64,000 nucleotides of DNA from Shinella zoogloeoides (lineage in GTDB: Bacteria; Pseudomonadota; Alphaproteobacteria; Rhizobiales; Rhizobiaceae), in contig NZ_CP093528.1 in assembly GCF_022682305.1 (NCBI RefSeq), positions 2,927,501 through 2,991,500 on the forward strand, given 5' to 3'. The notes under the pieces are model-generated. The model saw only the letters and a list, made by a program, of their open reading frames with translations, was not told the DNA's origin and made no database searches. The position numbers and the translations under genes are program-made. Positions within the stretch are counted from its first letter, which is position 1. Each line of letters begins with the position of its first letter. Shown piece after piece: positions 8,806-17,518 of the stretch.

Positions 8806-9455
8806 TACCATCCTACTTGCCAAGGACGCGGCAATCCATGGAACGCTATCACTCGCGCTCCATCGGGAACCGCACCGTTTCCAAATTCTCTGTCTTTGCG
8901 AACCGCGGGCCGGACATGGGCCTTGTAGGAGCAAACCTGCCCCGGAAGCTCGTCCTGTATGATCGCGGCCTTGCCGAGCCATAGCCGCTCAAGGAAAGCC
9001 TGATCACCGCCCTTGCGGTACATCTGCATCCAGATTTCGGGGCTTTTTACCCATTCCGCCCAGACCTTGGCCCTGTCGGCTTCCGGCAGGAACATGATCG
9101 AGGATTGCAGGCCGTCCTTGCGATAGACGTCCCGCATGATCGCGAGACGGTCGAGCCCAGCCAGATCGGACAAATCGCCGACGATGGCGCTGTCAAGATC
9201 GAGATACAAAAAATCCCCAGTGATAGATGGGGAGAACAAATTTTGTTTACTCCACCATCCGGGCCACGGATGCTCCATCGGCATCCGCTCGCAGGGAACA
9301 TCAACGTCAGAGATGCAACGAAATCGCGCGTCCGGCAGGTGTTGGAGCACCTGCCTGTGAAGGCGCTCCACGTGCTCCGCTTTGTATTCTCCTTCGCTCT
9401 TAAGGACGCAGAGAATTTCCAGACGTTTCACGTTCCCTCTTTCTCGCTTTGGCAA
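8805..9455 (-). CDS. Glycosyltransferase-fold protein
   Basis: 216 residues if started at 9455; a GTG at 9431 with GAGGGAA upstream is an equally good start and removes part of the overlap with the HNH gene. It has a GT-A style DxD motif in GDFLYLDLDSAIVGDLSDL, preceded by a Rossmann-like strand (LEILCVLKSEGEY) and followed by an RKGGDQAFLERLW block seen in nucleotide-sugar transferases. It probably transfers a sugar; acceptor unknown. Confidence 0.6.
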   Translation of the reverse strand: MPKRERGNVKRLEILCVLKSEGEYKAEHVERLHRQVLQHLPDARFRCISDVDVPCERMPMEHPWPGWWSKQNLFSPSITGDFLYLDLDSAIVGDLSDLAGLDRLAIMRDVYRKDGLQSSIMFLPEADRAKVWAEWVKSPEIWMQMYRKGGDQAFLERLWLGKAAIIQDELPGQVCSYKAHVRPAVRKDREFGNGAVPDGARVIAFHGLPRPWQVGW

Positions 9456-9861
9456 GCTTGTTCCGCGCCCGGTGGCAAATCTTACACCGCCGCTGCGTCT
9501 TTCCGTTCGAATGGTGAACTATGCTGAACTCGGCGGGATCATATGGATGTCCGTTGATGCACCCGCGCGCCTCATACCCCCGACTCAAGTTTTCGGATCG
9601 CGTCACTGGCTCCAGATGGTCCGGGTTCACACACTGACGATTGCGGCACAGATGATCTAAATCCATCCCTTCCGGAATATCACCGCGCAGGAATTGCCAG
9701 ACCGCGCGATGCGCCACCGTCCGCACGCCGTGTAGAGACGAAACGCCATACCCTCCGTAATTGGCGACCTTATCCCAATTCCAGCATCCCGTATCCGGAT
9801 CGACGGTGATCCGCTTTTTGAAGCGCTCCCAACGATTTTCGTGTATTTGACGATAAGCCAT
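9400..9861 (-). CDS. HNH homing-type endonuclease
   Basis: 153 residues from ATG 9861 (MAYRQIHENRWERF). The HNH core is MDLDHLCRNRQCVNPDHLEPVT at about residues 66-87, with a second zinc knuckle CINGHPYDP...RRCKICHRARN. Free-standing HNH genes of this kind are common mobile intruders in phage operons. It overlaps the next gene by about 55 bases in a different frame. Confidence 0.85.
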   Translation of the reverse strand: MAYRQIHENRWERFKKRITVDPDTGCWNWDKVANYGGYGVSSLHGVRTVAHRAVWQFLRGDIPEGMDLDHLCRNRQCVNPDHLEPVTRSENLSRGYEARGCINGHPYDPAEFSIVHHSNGKTQRRCKICHRARNKLAKARKRERETSGNSLRP

Positions 9862-9962
9862 TGCCTGCTCCTTACAGCGGGTTGTGGTTAGAGCCGGAGA
9901 TGGTGTTGACGCACCGCTTCGGCTCACCTTTCTATAGCAGATTCAGCCAGTTACACCAACTC

Positions 9963-10607
9963 TCAAAGGGATAACGCCTCCTCAAACGTCATCTTTTGAT
10001 AATTCTTCAAAGCAGAGACGGCCGAGCAGTTGACGACCGCGATGCCGGCCGCTTGAAATTTGTCGGCAGCGGCGTCAACCGCCCGCCGCCAGCGCTCGAC
10101 GTTTCCACCGGTCGGGTTGTTCATTCCCGCCGGGTGCGCACCATGCCAGTGCAGCCCGTGCTTGATCGACATGTCGAAGCCGACGAGGATGACCTTGCTG
10201 CAACCACACTGCGCGGCGAGCTGCATGGCGTGGAAACCGCTATTGCCGCCCCAACCCACCTCGCAGAATTTGTTTAGGATCGGCCGGTCATCGTGCTTGC
10301 GGCACTGGACATGACGAGCGCCCCAATCTTCCCGGCTGGTGATGCGGCGATCGACACATGTCTTGATGCCGGTGAACTCCGGGCACCCATCGTTCTGCTT
10401 CCACCAGCCGAAATCGCAGGCATGAAGCCAGTCGGCCCATGGAGCCAGCTTCCAGCTATCGTTTACCGCGATGAACCGGGCTTTGCCTTTCGCAAGCCCA
10501 ATAGGAACGCCTTGTGCAGACGGGCCAGACGCAACGACAACGCAGGTCTCATCGCGCCACCACGGCCACCAGTCGGGAGCGGCGGCCCCAAAGGGATGAG
10601 CGCTCAT
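9963..10607 (-). CDS. DUF115/MptE-like phage protein
   Basis: 214 residues. The blocks CVVVASGPSAQGV near residue 22, ARFIAVNDSWKLAPWADW and KVILVGFDM...HWHGAHPAGM match the nucleotide-binding-like fold of DUF115/6-hydroxymethylpterin pyrophosphokinase-like and sialyltransferase-like proteins often found in phages. It starts within four bases of the connector stop (overlap). Probably part of a sugar or nucleotide modification set with the two enzyme genes downstream. Confidence 0.55.
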   Translation of the reverse strand: MSAHPFGAAAPDWWPWWRDETCVVVASGPSAQGVPIGLAKGKARFIAVNDSWKLAPWADWLHACDFGWWKQNDGCPEFTGIKTCVDRRITSREDWGARHVQCRKHDDRPILNKFCEVGWGGNSGFHAMQLAAQCGCSKVILVGFDMSIKHGLHWHGAHPAGMNNPTGGNVERWRRAVDAAADKFQAAGIAVVNCSAVSALKNYQKMTFEEALSL

Positions 10608-10936
10608 GCAAGAGTTGGGTCCCGCAGCATATAGAGGATGGACTTGACCGGAAGCGGCAGCTTTCCCAACTGGAAATCGCCCTCCGGATCCTGGTCCTGG
10701 TTCTTGAAGAAGTAGCCGACCAGCATGATCGTCGCCAGGGCGACGTCATCGGGTACGCCGCCGCTGAGCGGCTCACCATTACTGTCGAGATCGAGAACCA
10801 CGTCCGCCTGCCCTTTCATGTGCTGGATGACGCGACGCGACGCCGCGCCGATCATCAGTTGCAGCATCGCATCGTCGTCATTCTCGTCGATGCGCAGCAC
10901 TCCCTTGACCTGTTGGATGGTGACGAGCGCGACCAT
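10604..10936 (-). CDS. Phage gp6-like head-tail connector protein
   Basis: 110 residues from ATG 10936 (MVALVTIQQVKGVLRID). The family features are the N-terminal 'vtl.qvK..LRID...DD..L..li.aA...v' pattern, then DVALATIMLVGYFFKN and a C-terminal PVKSILYMLRDPTLA. It binds the portal ring. The start overlaps the stop of the upstream gene (TGATGG). Confidence 0.9.
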   Translation of the reverse strand: MVALVTIQQVKGVLRIDENDDDAMLQLMIGAASRRVIQHMKGQADVVLDLDSNGEPLSGGVPDDVALATIMLVGYFFKNQDQDPEGDFQLGKLPLPVKSILYMLRDPTLA

Positions 10937-11793
10937 CAGACTTTCACCTTGGCTGGCTCGCGCGCTGCTTTGGTCTCGCCATCGCGTCCGTCCCGGCCCT
11001 TTTTGGCAGCAAGGGTCCAATGCTTCTCGGCGCCATCAGGCTTGGCAACCGTCCGAGCCTCATCGCAGTGCCAGAGAGAGCCGCCCCACGTTACCGTGTC
11101 GCCCTTCTCGTAGGTTTGGCCTTCCTTGAATACGCCGCGGTAGATCATTGCCGGGATGCCGAGTTCGACGCTGTAGCCCGTGTCCGAGCCGTCTTGGAAC
11201 TTGAGGACAACGGTTCTGCCGTCCTCCATAAGATCGGCGTCGAAGTGCTTCAGCGAAAATCCGTCTTTCCCGTCCCTCGGGCGCGGGATGGCATCAACCT
11301 TCTCAGCAATGCTCTTCTCGATCGCCGCCATGTCGGCGTCTCGGCCGTCCTTCCCGACAAAAACGCCGAGGTCTCGCGTCGTGCCGTCGCTCATAACAGC
11401 AATGAGTTTCCCACCTTCGGCACGAAACATGTTGGTGACATCTAGACCGTCGTTACCGTCCTTTGCGGCGGGGATAGCTTTGACAGCCACCGAAACGGCT
11501 TCGGCAACCATCCTTTCCACGTCTGGCAGCTCAGGCAATTCCGGGATCTCTGGGATTTTGATGGCGCCAACGGCCGCGCGAAGGTTCTCGATTTCAGATG
11601 CCATTTTCTCCGACACACGCGAGACAACGGCATCCTCATCGGCATCCCGGCCGTCCTTCGGCGCGGGCAGGCTTGCGAGGTGCCGCTCAATATCATCAAG
11701 CCGCTTGGCAACATCGCCGATCTCGCGCGCAAGATACTCCTTGACGACGGCCACGATCTCCGAGCCGAACGCCTTTCCGTCAAAACCTGCCAT
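10936..11793 (-). CDS. Portal-adjacent protein with collagen-like repeats and carbohydrate-binding domain
   Basis: 285 residues from ATG 11793, in TAATG overlap with the portal stop. The N-terminal helix (1-45) is followed by short Gly-rich runs of the type KDGRDADE/KDGNDGLD/KDGKDGF that recur about five times, and a C-terminal CBM5/12-like module (YRGVFKEGQTYEKGDTV, then WGGSLWHCDE) near residues 225-265. This resembles decoration or fibre proteins. Its location between portal and connector is unusual for a fibre, so a head decoration role is possible. Confidence 0.6.
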   Translation of the reverse strand: MAGFDGKAFGSEIVAVVKEYLAREIGDVAKRLDDIERHLASLPAPKDGRDADEDAVVSRVSEKMASEIENLRAAVGAIKIPEIPELPELPDVERMVAEAVSVAVKAIPAAKDGNDGLDVTNMFRAEGGKLIAVMSDGTTRDLGVFVGKDGRDADMAAIEKSIAEKVDAIPRPRDGKDGFSLKHFDADLMEDGRTVVLKFQDGSDTGYSVELGIPAMIYRGVFKEGQTYEKGDTVTWGGSLWHCDEARTVAKPDGAEKHWTLAAKKGRDGRDGETKAAREPAKVKV

Positions 11794-12866
11794 TACCAAA
11801 GCCCTTTTCGGATTTCGTTCAGAGCCTTGGCGGCTTCAAGTTCGTCGGAATTGTCGTTGGCCGGGACAGCATCAGGAACGGCCGGCGTCGGGTTCTTAGC
11901 TTGTTCGATCAGCAGCTTGTCGCGGGCTGCGATTGCCTCGATGCTATGGTCCTGCTGCTGGAGATATACGGTATCCCCGCCAGTCTTCATTGCCTTCGCA
12001 TCGACGCGACGGCGGCGCTCGTCCAGCGTCAGAACGCTCTTTGCCTTTTCCAGCACGTCGAACTGCGTCACGCTGTCCATGCGCAGGAGCCCGTCCACAT
12101 CGAACTCCGTGCCGTACATGCGGCCGTCTGCGTTCTTCACGCCCGCGCCTATCCCGAGCCCTTCATCAAGGCAGAGTTCAGCGGATTCGATATGCGCCTG
12201 GAGGCACTGGCTGTAATACTCGACGTTGAGGCTCTGAATGTTGTTGTAGGTCGGCATTTCGCCCACGCCAATTTTGTACGGCGGGACATGGAAGGTCGAG
12301 CAGACCACCTCGGCGGTCCAACGAAGCTGCTCGATAAGCTGGCTGTCGTGGGCGTTGATCGTCAGTGCCTGATACTTCAGATCATCGCCGAGCACGGCGA
12401 TCTTGCCGGCATTGTCGCCAGTGAAGTTCGCCTCCCAATACTCCTTGAGGCGGGCGGCCGTCTCATCGCCAATTTCACCAGGCGCGGTGAGCACGCCGCC
12501 GGGCTGCGACTGATTGCCGAAGAACCGGGCCGAATTGTTCTGGATCCGAATGCCCTGCGTTGCAGCAACGGCGCTGGCATAGATGGGAGAGACGCCAACA
12601 AGCGGATGAAACAGGCAATTGAACCGGTCGTGGATGATCTCACGGGCAGGCACGAGAATATCGCTTTGGATGCCGGAAAGACTATCGCACTGAAGCTGGT
12701 AGAAGACCGAACCGTCGTCCGCCACCATCGGGACGACACGCCGCGGGTCGAGCACATACAGTTTTGCCACCACGCCGCGGTTATCCCTCTGCTTGAGGGC
12801 ATAGGTGTTGCCGGTGACGAGCTTGGAGAGGAAATAGTGTTCCCAGAACTGAATCCGCGTCTGCCA
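11793..12866 (-). pseudogene. Portal protein, C-terminal part (interrupted by nested element)
   Basis: The frame begins directly at the attachment core with W-Q-T-R-I-Q-F-W-E-H and continues through SKLVTGNTYALKQRDNRG, LYVLDPRRVVPMVADDGS, REIIHDRFNCLFHPLVGVSP and FHVPPYKIGVGE, all hallmarks of HK97-type portals. There is no start codon at its beginning, and the missing first ~101 residues lie at 22,415-22,717. Rejoining the two parts at the 8-bp core gives one frame of about 458 residues, so the gene is split, not decayed. An internal ATG at 12,773 could only make a truncated product. Confidence 0.92.
12859..12866. repeat. Attachment core of the nested element, integrase side
   Basis: GTCTGCCA (TGGCAGAC on the portal coding strand). 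To its left the portal C-terminal frame continues; to its right AT-rich, non-portal sequence leads into the integrase stop at 12,887. Identical to the copy at 22,407-22,414. Identity does not extend beyond these bases, so the true crossover lies within them. Confidence 0.85.
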
Positions 12867-12886
12867 CTAATTTAAATGCAGCATTT

Positions 12887-14188
12887 TCAATGCAGTACAG
12901 GCTGTTGTCGCGTGCTTGTCGCGTCGAACTGGGTTGCAATCTCCTCCAGAACGGTTTTTGTCCTGTCATCTTCCGGGAACAAGTGCCCGTAGATGTCATA
13001 GGTGATGTTGATCGAAGAATGGCCTATGACCGTTTTAAGGTTCAATGCGGGCATGCCGCTCTTGATCATCAGGCTTGCGGCTGCATGGCGTAGCGCATGC
13101 GGACTGAACCGGCCTAATCCGGTTTTCTCCTCGACAAGGCCTGCCGCCTTCATCAGTGAATGCCACGTGCAAAACGCTGCTTGCGGCGTGAGCGGCTTCC
13201 CCTGATTGCTTAGGACGATGTGTCCGCGTTTCGCCGCCGCTATCTGTTCACTCGAAGGCTGGACACCCTTGCGCCAATCTGTGCGCGTTCTGAGGTTGAT
13301 CGCTGAGATCGTCATGCCTCTGTGTCCCGGCCCCGCCGACATGCGCGCCAAAGCCCTGAAACGGGCGGCTGCATCAAGCGCCTGCCTAATTGGTGCCGTT
13401 ATCGGCACGAGCCGTTTTCCGGCTGCTGTCTTCGTGTCCTTGAGGCCATCCACGCGATTGAAGGAATGCCGAATCCGAAGGACGTTCGCTACCTCGTCAA
13501 CATCTTCCCACTGGAGCGCGAAAACCTCGCCAGGGCGAAGCCCGCCAAAGACCCCTAGAGCGACCATGACCTGTTGCACGACGTGGCTGTGAAGGTTCTC
13601 CCCGTCACGGTAAATGGCAGCGGCCTCCAGCAGCTTGGCTATGTCCTCCATGCTCGGGATTTTTGTTCGACGCTCCTTTTTCGGTGTCGACAGTGGTTCG
13701 TCCTTCAAGACGTTGCGCTTCGCCCATTTCTTGCGGATGCAGAAATCAAGGAACGTCACACACTCAAACTGGATCCCCCGCAAGGTATTTGGCTTGAATG
13801 CCCTCTCTTCACGGAAGCGGTCCATCATCGTTTCAATGACCGACGAGGACAATTTTGATACCAGATGGGCGCCGATCGTAGCCTTGACGAGCTGCATCTT
13901 GGTAGTCTTCCCGCGAAGGGTCATTCCGGTGATGTCGTTCCGTTTCCAACGGCGTTCGGCGTCTCGCAGATATTCGTCTATCGCCTCGCCGACTTTCACC
14001 GACGAGTTATCCGCCACATGGATGCCGCGCGCCATTTCCCCCTCGACTTGGACGCGGAAAGCCTCCGCATCTTTCTTCTTGTCGAAGGTCTTAAGGCGGC
14101 GTTTCCCCTCTTGGTCGGTATAGGTGACCACCCACGCGGTTTTCACTTCGCCTTTATGGGTCCATTCGCGCTTTCGAACGGTTGCCAT
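12887..14188 (-). CDS. Tyrosine recombinase/integrase of the nested element
   Basis: 433 residues. The N-terminal Arm-type/SAM-like region begins MATVRKREWTHKGE...KTFDKKKDAEAFRVQVEGEM. The catalytic domain has the Arg in GGLRPGEVFALQW, HALRHAAAS (His-x-x-Arg), VIGHSS and the tyrosine in YDIYGHLFPED. All four key positions are present, so it looks active. It ends 21 bases from the attachment core in the portal gene, the usual place for an integrase. It is unrelated in length and sequence to the prophage integrase at 38.1-39.1 kb. Confidence 0.95.
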   Translation of the reverse strand: MATVRKREWTHKGEVKTAWVVTYTDQEGKRRLKTFDKKKDAEAFRVQVEGEMARGIHVADNSSVKVGEAIDEYLRDAERRWKRNDITGMTLRGKTTKMQLVKATIGAHLVSKLSSSVIETMMDRFREERAFKPNTLRGIQFECVTFLDFCIRKKWAKRNVLKDEPLSTPKKERRTKIPSMEDIAKLLEAAAIYRDGENLHSHVVQQVMVALGVFGGLRPGEVFALQWEDVDEVANVLRIRHSFNRVDGLKDTKTAAGKRLVPITAPIRQALDAAARFRALARMSAGPGHRGMTISAINLRTRTDWRKGVQPSSEQIAAAKRGHIVLSNQGKPLTPQAAFCTWHSLMKAAGLVEEKTGLGRFSPHALRHAAASLMIKSGMPALNLKTVIGHSSINITYDIYGHLFPEDDRTKTVLEEIATQFDATSTRQQPVLH

Positions 14189-14244
14189 GTTCTCTTCCTT
14201 TCCATTGGTGAAGGCCCGGCCACGGATGCAGCCGGGCCGGTTGA

Positions 14245-14574
14245 TCAGGTTCTCAGATCGGTGATGTTGTAGTGAAAGCGAAAATCTCGCTTGAGGCCGT
14301 CCGAATCGTCATGGGCAACAACCATCACGGCATGGATGTGTGCAGGCAGGTCCACAAAGCCACCGCCGTGCACATACGACTGAGGGCAGACCACTCTGCT
14401 TTGCTTGTCGATCTGCCATCCAGCGTACAGTTCCGACATAGCCTGCTCGATCTCCGCTATGGCGGCGTCGATCCGCTCCTGCGGGCTGGATTGAACCTTG
14501 TCACCGGACGCCACGGCCGTGTGAGCGGTGGCGGCAAGGACAAGGCCACCCTTGAGGATGGTGCGGCGGTTCAT
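14245..14574 (-). CDS. Small exported protein with twin-arginine-like signal
   Basis: 109 residues. It starts MNRRTILKGGLVLAATAHTAVASG, with paired arginines, a hydrophobic run and an AxA-like cleavage site near residue 23. The rest is helical then beta (HIHAVMVVAHDDSDG). Function unknown. An exported protein in a satellite could act at the envelope, for example in superinfection interference, but nothing in the sequence shows this. Confidence 0.6.
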   Translation of the reverse strand: MNRRTILKGGLVLAATAHTAVASGDKVQSSPQERIDAAIAEIEQAMSELYAGWQIDKQSRVVCPQSYVHGGGFVDLPAHIHAVMVVAHDDSDGLKRDFRFHYNITDLRT

Positions 14575-14837
14575 CGTGCACCCTCCCAGCGAGGACGGCG
14601 CATTTCTAGGCCGAGGTGGCGGCAGCGCTTGAACACGTTCGTCCGAGGCTGGCCGATCTTGGCGCCGATGACGACATAGGGAGCGCCATCGCGGTAGAGC
14701 CGGATGATTGTGGCGTCGTCGTCGGCTGAGAAGACAACTGCCTTCGAGCCGGGAGGCCGGCCGCGATATTTTCCGACCTTTGCCGGCTTACCGGCGCTGC
14801 GGGCTTTTCGCTCCGCACCAGCGTAGGAGATCAGCAT
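14571..14837 (-). CDS. Small DNA-binding-like protein with AT-hook-like motif
   Basis: 88 residues. A basic N-terminal half contains KYRGRPPGSK, an AT-hook-like RGRP core, and is followed by a helix-turn-helix-like segment (DDATIIRLYRDGAPYVVIGAKIGQPRTNVFKRCRHLGL) resembling GcrA/Myb-like binding helices. It overlaps the genes on both sides. Likely a regulator or DNA-binding accessory factor of the element. Confidence 0.55.
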   Translation of the reverse strand: MLISYAGAERKARSAGKPAKVGKYRGRPPGSKAVVFSADDDATIIRLYRDGAPYVVIGAKIGQPRTNVFKRCRHLGLEMRRPRWEGAR

Positions 14838-15589
14838 GCCGACCTCCCACCGAGCATGGCATATGCATCAGCCCGCTTCGCGGCAATCGGGAGGCCGCGG
14901 ACCATATCCCGGCCGATGGTTCCGAAACCTAAGCAATCATCAGCGGGCGAATAGTCGCCCTCATCGCCGTTGAGGTCGAGCTCATCGCCATTGGCCTCTG
15001 TGTCGCGGTGGACTTCACCTTTCTGCACTCCGCAACCATGGCCGCACCAGCCGAGCTCCGGCTCACCTTCGCCTATCTCAAAAACAGTGGCGTCGATTTT
15101 CGCCGCCTTCGTCTGGTCGAGATGTTCCGTCCAGCCATGGCTCGGTTCGTCGTCCGCCTGATCGTCGCCCTCTAGATCGACCTCGATGCGGCCATTGCGG
15201 TATTCCGCACTAAGCAAGGACGGCTCCAGATCATCGCCATCGTCTTCGCGGTCATCATCCGCGCCGACATGCCATTTCTCTTGCGAGGAATTGTCGTTCC
15301 AGATTAGCCCGTTCGGATGCCGCTCAAGCGCGCCGAGGGCCGGTTCGCAGTCTGCGTTGTCTTGCTCGCGATCTCCATCAAGGCACATCGCCTCATTGGC
15401 GGGCTGGCCAGCGTTCGGCCATCCGTGGGCCGGCTCTAGGTCGCCGCCGTCCTCAATGTCGGGATCATCGCTCATGGCGTCGAGCAGATCGATAAGCCGT
15501 TCAATGGAAATGGCGATGGCGGCGCGGTCGCCGTGGGGGATGAAAAACAGCGTGCCTTGTTGCCGCTGGATGTCGGGATAGTGTTCCAT
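14831..15589 (-). CDS. Acidic protein with degenerate E-P-x-x-G-W repeats
   Basis: 252 residues from ATG 15589 (MEHYPDIQRQQGTLFFIPHG). After a short N-terminal globular part the chain is strongly acidic and repeats a degenerate motif: DLEPAHGW, CEPALGAL, DLEPSLLS, DEPSHGW and EPELGW. Similar very acidic E-P-S-L-G-W proteins occur as hypotheticals in rhizobial genomes. The acidity could mimic DNA or bind basic proteins, but that is speculation. It overlaps the next gene by 7 bases. Confidence 0.65.
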   Translation of the reverse strand: MEHYPDIQRQQGTLFFIPHGDRAAIAISIERLIDLLDAMSDDPDIEDGGDLEPAHGWPNAGQPANEAMCLDGDREQDNADCEPALGALERHPNGLIWNDNSSQEKWHVGADDDREDDGDDLEPSLLSAEYRNGRIEVDLEGDDQADDEPSHGWTEHLDQTKAAKIDATVFEIGEGEPELGWCGHGCGVQKGEVHRDTEANGDELDLNGDEGDYSPADDCLGFGTIGRDMVRGLPIAAKRADAYAMLGGRSAC

Positions 15590-15991
15590 TGTGGTTAGTC
15601 CTCGCGAGCGAACCGGCTTCTCAGGGCCGGGGAACCTTTGCCTTCTCAGGGGCGCGGGTTCCGTGCCAGTGGGCGTCACTGGCTCCGGGAGTCTGAGAAC
15701 ATGTCCGCGAGAACATGCGCCACGGCCTTCACCCGAAGGCTGTTATATCCTGGCCAAGATTGCTCTTGACCGCACCGTGGCACTCCCGGCATAGTGAGCC
15801 GGTTCGCACCCACGGCAAAGGGGCGCGTTACATTTCGGAAGAGGCTCAGGCCGGCAAGCCCAAGTCTCTCCTATCGCGGGAGAAGCCCTATCCCCGGCAA
15901 GGGATGGCTTCGGGAGTTCTCAGGCTCCGCGTTCAAAATCACATGATTTGCTCGACAAGACAAGCATCCCCTTCACCGGGGACCAGCTTGC
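15590..15991. other. Intergenic region of the nested element without a convincing gene
   Basis: About 400 bases. Frames crossing it lack start sites and protein-like composition. On the + strand it has two close copies of CTTCTCAGGG near 15,617 and 15,644 and a direct repeat GAGAACATG near 15,697 and 15,709. It could hold a promoter for the acidic-protein gene or a small RNA; nothing decisive is visible. Confidence 0.4.
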
Positions 15992-16489
15992 CTATTCAAT
16001 GTGCGCCCATATTTCTCTTCGCACGATCGCGCGGATGGTGCTGCTATCCATCCCAAACGCACGACCAAGCGATCCACTGCCCTCACCAATCGCGGATCGC
16101 GCCCGTATCTCCAAAACCTGAGCCGTTGTCAGTTTTGCCGTAGGGTTGGTTTCACCCCGACGCCTCGCTGGCACAGCCTTTCGCCCCTTTGTGATCATGT
16201 CAGCGACGTTTTCGGCCATCGTTCCCAAGAAAAGGTGGTCTGGCTTGACGCAGCTTGGATTGTCACATCGATGGCAAACCGCCTTGGCACCGGGGTCTTT
16301 TCCGCTCGCTATCGCGTAGCTCACTCGGTGAGCATAGGCGGTGTCGTTTTTTGCCGTGCCTCGATGGATGACGCCATAGCCTCCATTTTGCCTTTTTGCG
16401 GTCCACAGCCAGCATCCGTTGGTCTTGTGCACTTTTAACCAAAATCTAGCCACTAGTTCGGGCGTGACCGCGATCGGGCGCGTTCTCAT
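15992..16489 (-). CDS. HNH homing-type endonuclease of the nested element
   Basis: 165 residues. HNH_3-type core: NGCWLWTAKRQNGGYGVIH, then VCHRCDNPSCVKPDHLFLGT (zinc/metal Cys and His), then AENVADMITKGRK. The C-terminal part LTTAQVLEIRAR...SLGRAFGMDSSTIRAIVRREIW is a helix-turn-helix that would set target specificity. It is the NUMOD-like layout of free-standing intron-less homing enzymes. Confidence 0.85.
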   Translation of the reverse strand: MRTRPIAVTPELVARFWLKVHKTNGCWLWTAKRQNGGYGVIHRGTAKNDTAYAHRVSYAIASGKDPGAKAVCHRCDNPSCVKPDHLFLGTMAENVADMITKGRKAVPARRRGETNPTAKLTTAQVLEIRARSAIGEGSGSLGRAFGMDSSTIRAIVRREIWAHIE

Positions 16490-16654
16490 GGCAATCTCCG
16501 CATGTCATTGAAAGGTTATGGAGCACACCCTCGCCAAAGGGTGGATGCTTGCGTTTTTCGGTCGGCGAGAACCTTTTTTTCTACAAGTTTTGCGAAAGTC
16601 GTTTGGCACGCGGGTGTAGGCCGATAGGTGTTGCCACTATGGCAATCCCCCCCC

Positions 16655-16933
16655 CTACAGCCCCGCTGCGCGCCTTCCAGCGCGTCTCTCCCTCGAAAGC
16701 TCTATGGGCTGCTCTGGCTCTACAATCGCGTGTACGGCGAACGTCGGGCGATTTTCTGCAATCTGCTCCTGCCGCCTGATCCGGTCGGCCATGATGGCAG
16801 CTGCTCGCACCTCATCGCGGGTAGCACCGTACTGCCGCCGATAGGCTCCAATCTGCAAATCGGTGATGAAGCGGGTTTTGCTTGATGCCAGCCTTATGGC
16901 GATGGCCTCTATCCGTCCGATGGGTGGCGTCAA
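16655..16933 (-). CDS. Small hypothetical protein of the nested element (TTG start)
   Basis: 92 residues if started at the TTG at 16,933, which has GAGGGAG six bases upstream. Sequence is helical and mixed-charge (SKTRFITDLQIGAYRRQYG, then DEVRAAAIMADRIRRQEQIAE). The frame upstream is open but is antisense to the HIRAN gene and less protein-like. No family recognised. Confidence 0.45.
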   Translation of the reverse strand: MTPPIGRIEAIAIRLASSKTRFITDLQIGAYRRQYGATRDEVRAAAIMADRIRRQEQIAENRPTFAVHAIVEPEQPIELSRERRAGRRAAGL

Positions 16934-17101
16934 TTCAACTCCCTCTAGGATTGCGTCTGCGCGGGACTTTTGCCACCATCGGGCATGGAGGACGCATGGC
17001 GATGGACTGGCTTCAAACGTTGCAAGATGAGGATGCGAAGTCGTGGAGGTGTGTGAGCAGTATCGTCGCGTCGGAACAATCAGCGAGGGGAACGCACGGC
17101 T

Positions 17102-17518
17102 ATGCCAAAGGCGACTTACCATCTTGACCGCCAGCCGATACCGGAGGGGTTTCGAATCTACTTCGACAGGTTGCCGGTCGCTGGCCTGTTTGCGCGCAAA
17201 CCGGAAGCCGGCAAATTCTGTGGTGGCAAGGATCAACAGTTGCGCCTCCAACTCGATCCGGCGAATGAGCATGACCGCAACGCCATCAGGATCTACGGGA
17301 GTTGGAAGGGCTGGCTTGCTCGGGAGGAAGGGCACATCGGCTTTGTTCCAGCGGAGGAAGCTGCTCTTCTAGCGGAACTAGGGATTGCAGACCGAGTGCT
17401 TCCAAGGCTGCTTAAGACGTATCCCGGAACCGACGACTATTCAGAGGTGCTGTTTCAAATCCTCGGTCCTGTCGAGACCTTCCCGGCGTTCAAGAGCCTC
17501 CGCCAACGACTGAGATAG
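17102..17518 (+). CDS. HIRAN-domain protein, the only opposite-strand gene of the element
   Basis: 138 residues. HIRAN-like features are GLFARKPEAGKFCGGKDQ, then LQLDPANEHDRNAIRIY (conserved E-x-D-x-N-A-V/I) and a hydrophobic G-H-I-G-F-V-P block with following Leu/Ala helix. HIRAN domains bind DNA ends or damaged DNA and are found fused to SWI/SNF ATPases or free in phage and defence contexts. Its own RBS (GAGGGGAAC) and opposite orientation suggest it is expressed separately, as lysogenic cargo often is. Confidence 0.75.
   Translation: MPKATYHLDRQPIPEGFRIYFDRLPVAGLFARKPEAGKFCGGKDQQLRLQLDPANEHDRNAIRIYGSWKGWLAREEGHIGFVPAEEAALLAELGIADRVLPRLLKTYPGTDDYSEVLFQILGPVETFPAFKSLRQRLR

Noticed and set aside
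16934..17335. Extension of the 16,655 gene upstream to 17,335
   Set aside because: The upstream part is antisense to the HIRAN gene and loses protein character; the TTG at 16,933 has a good RBS.
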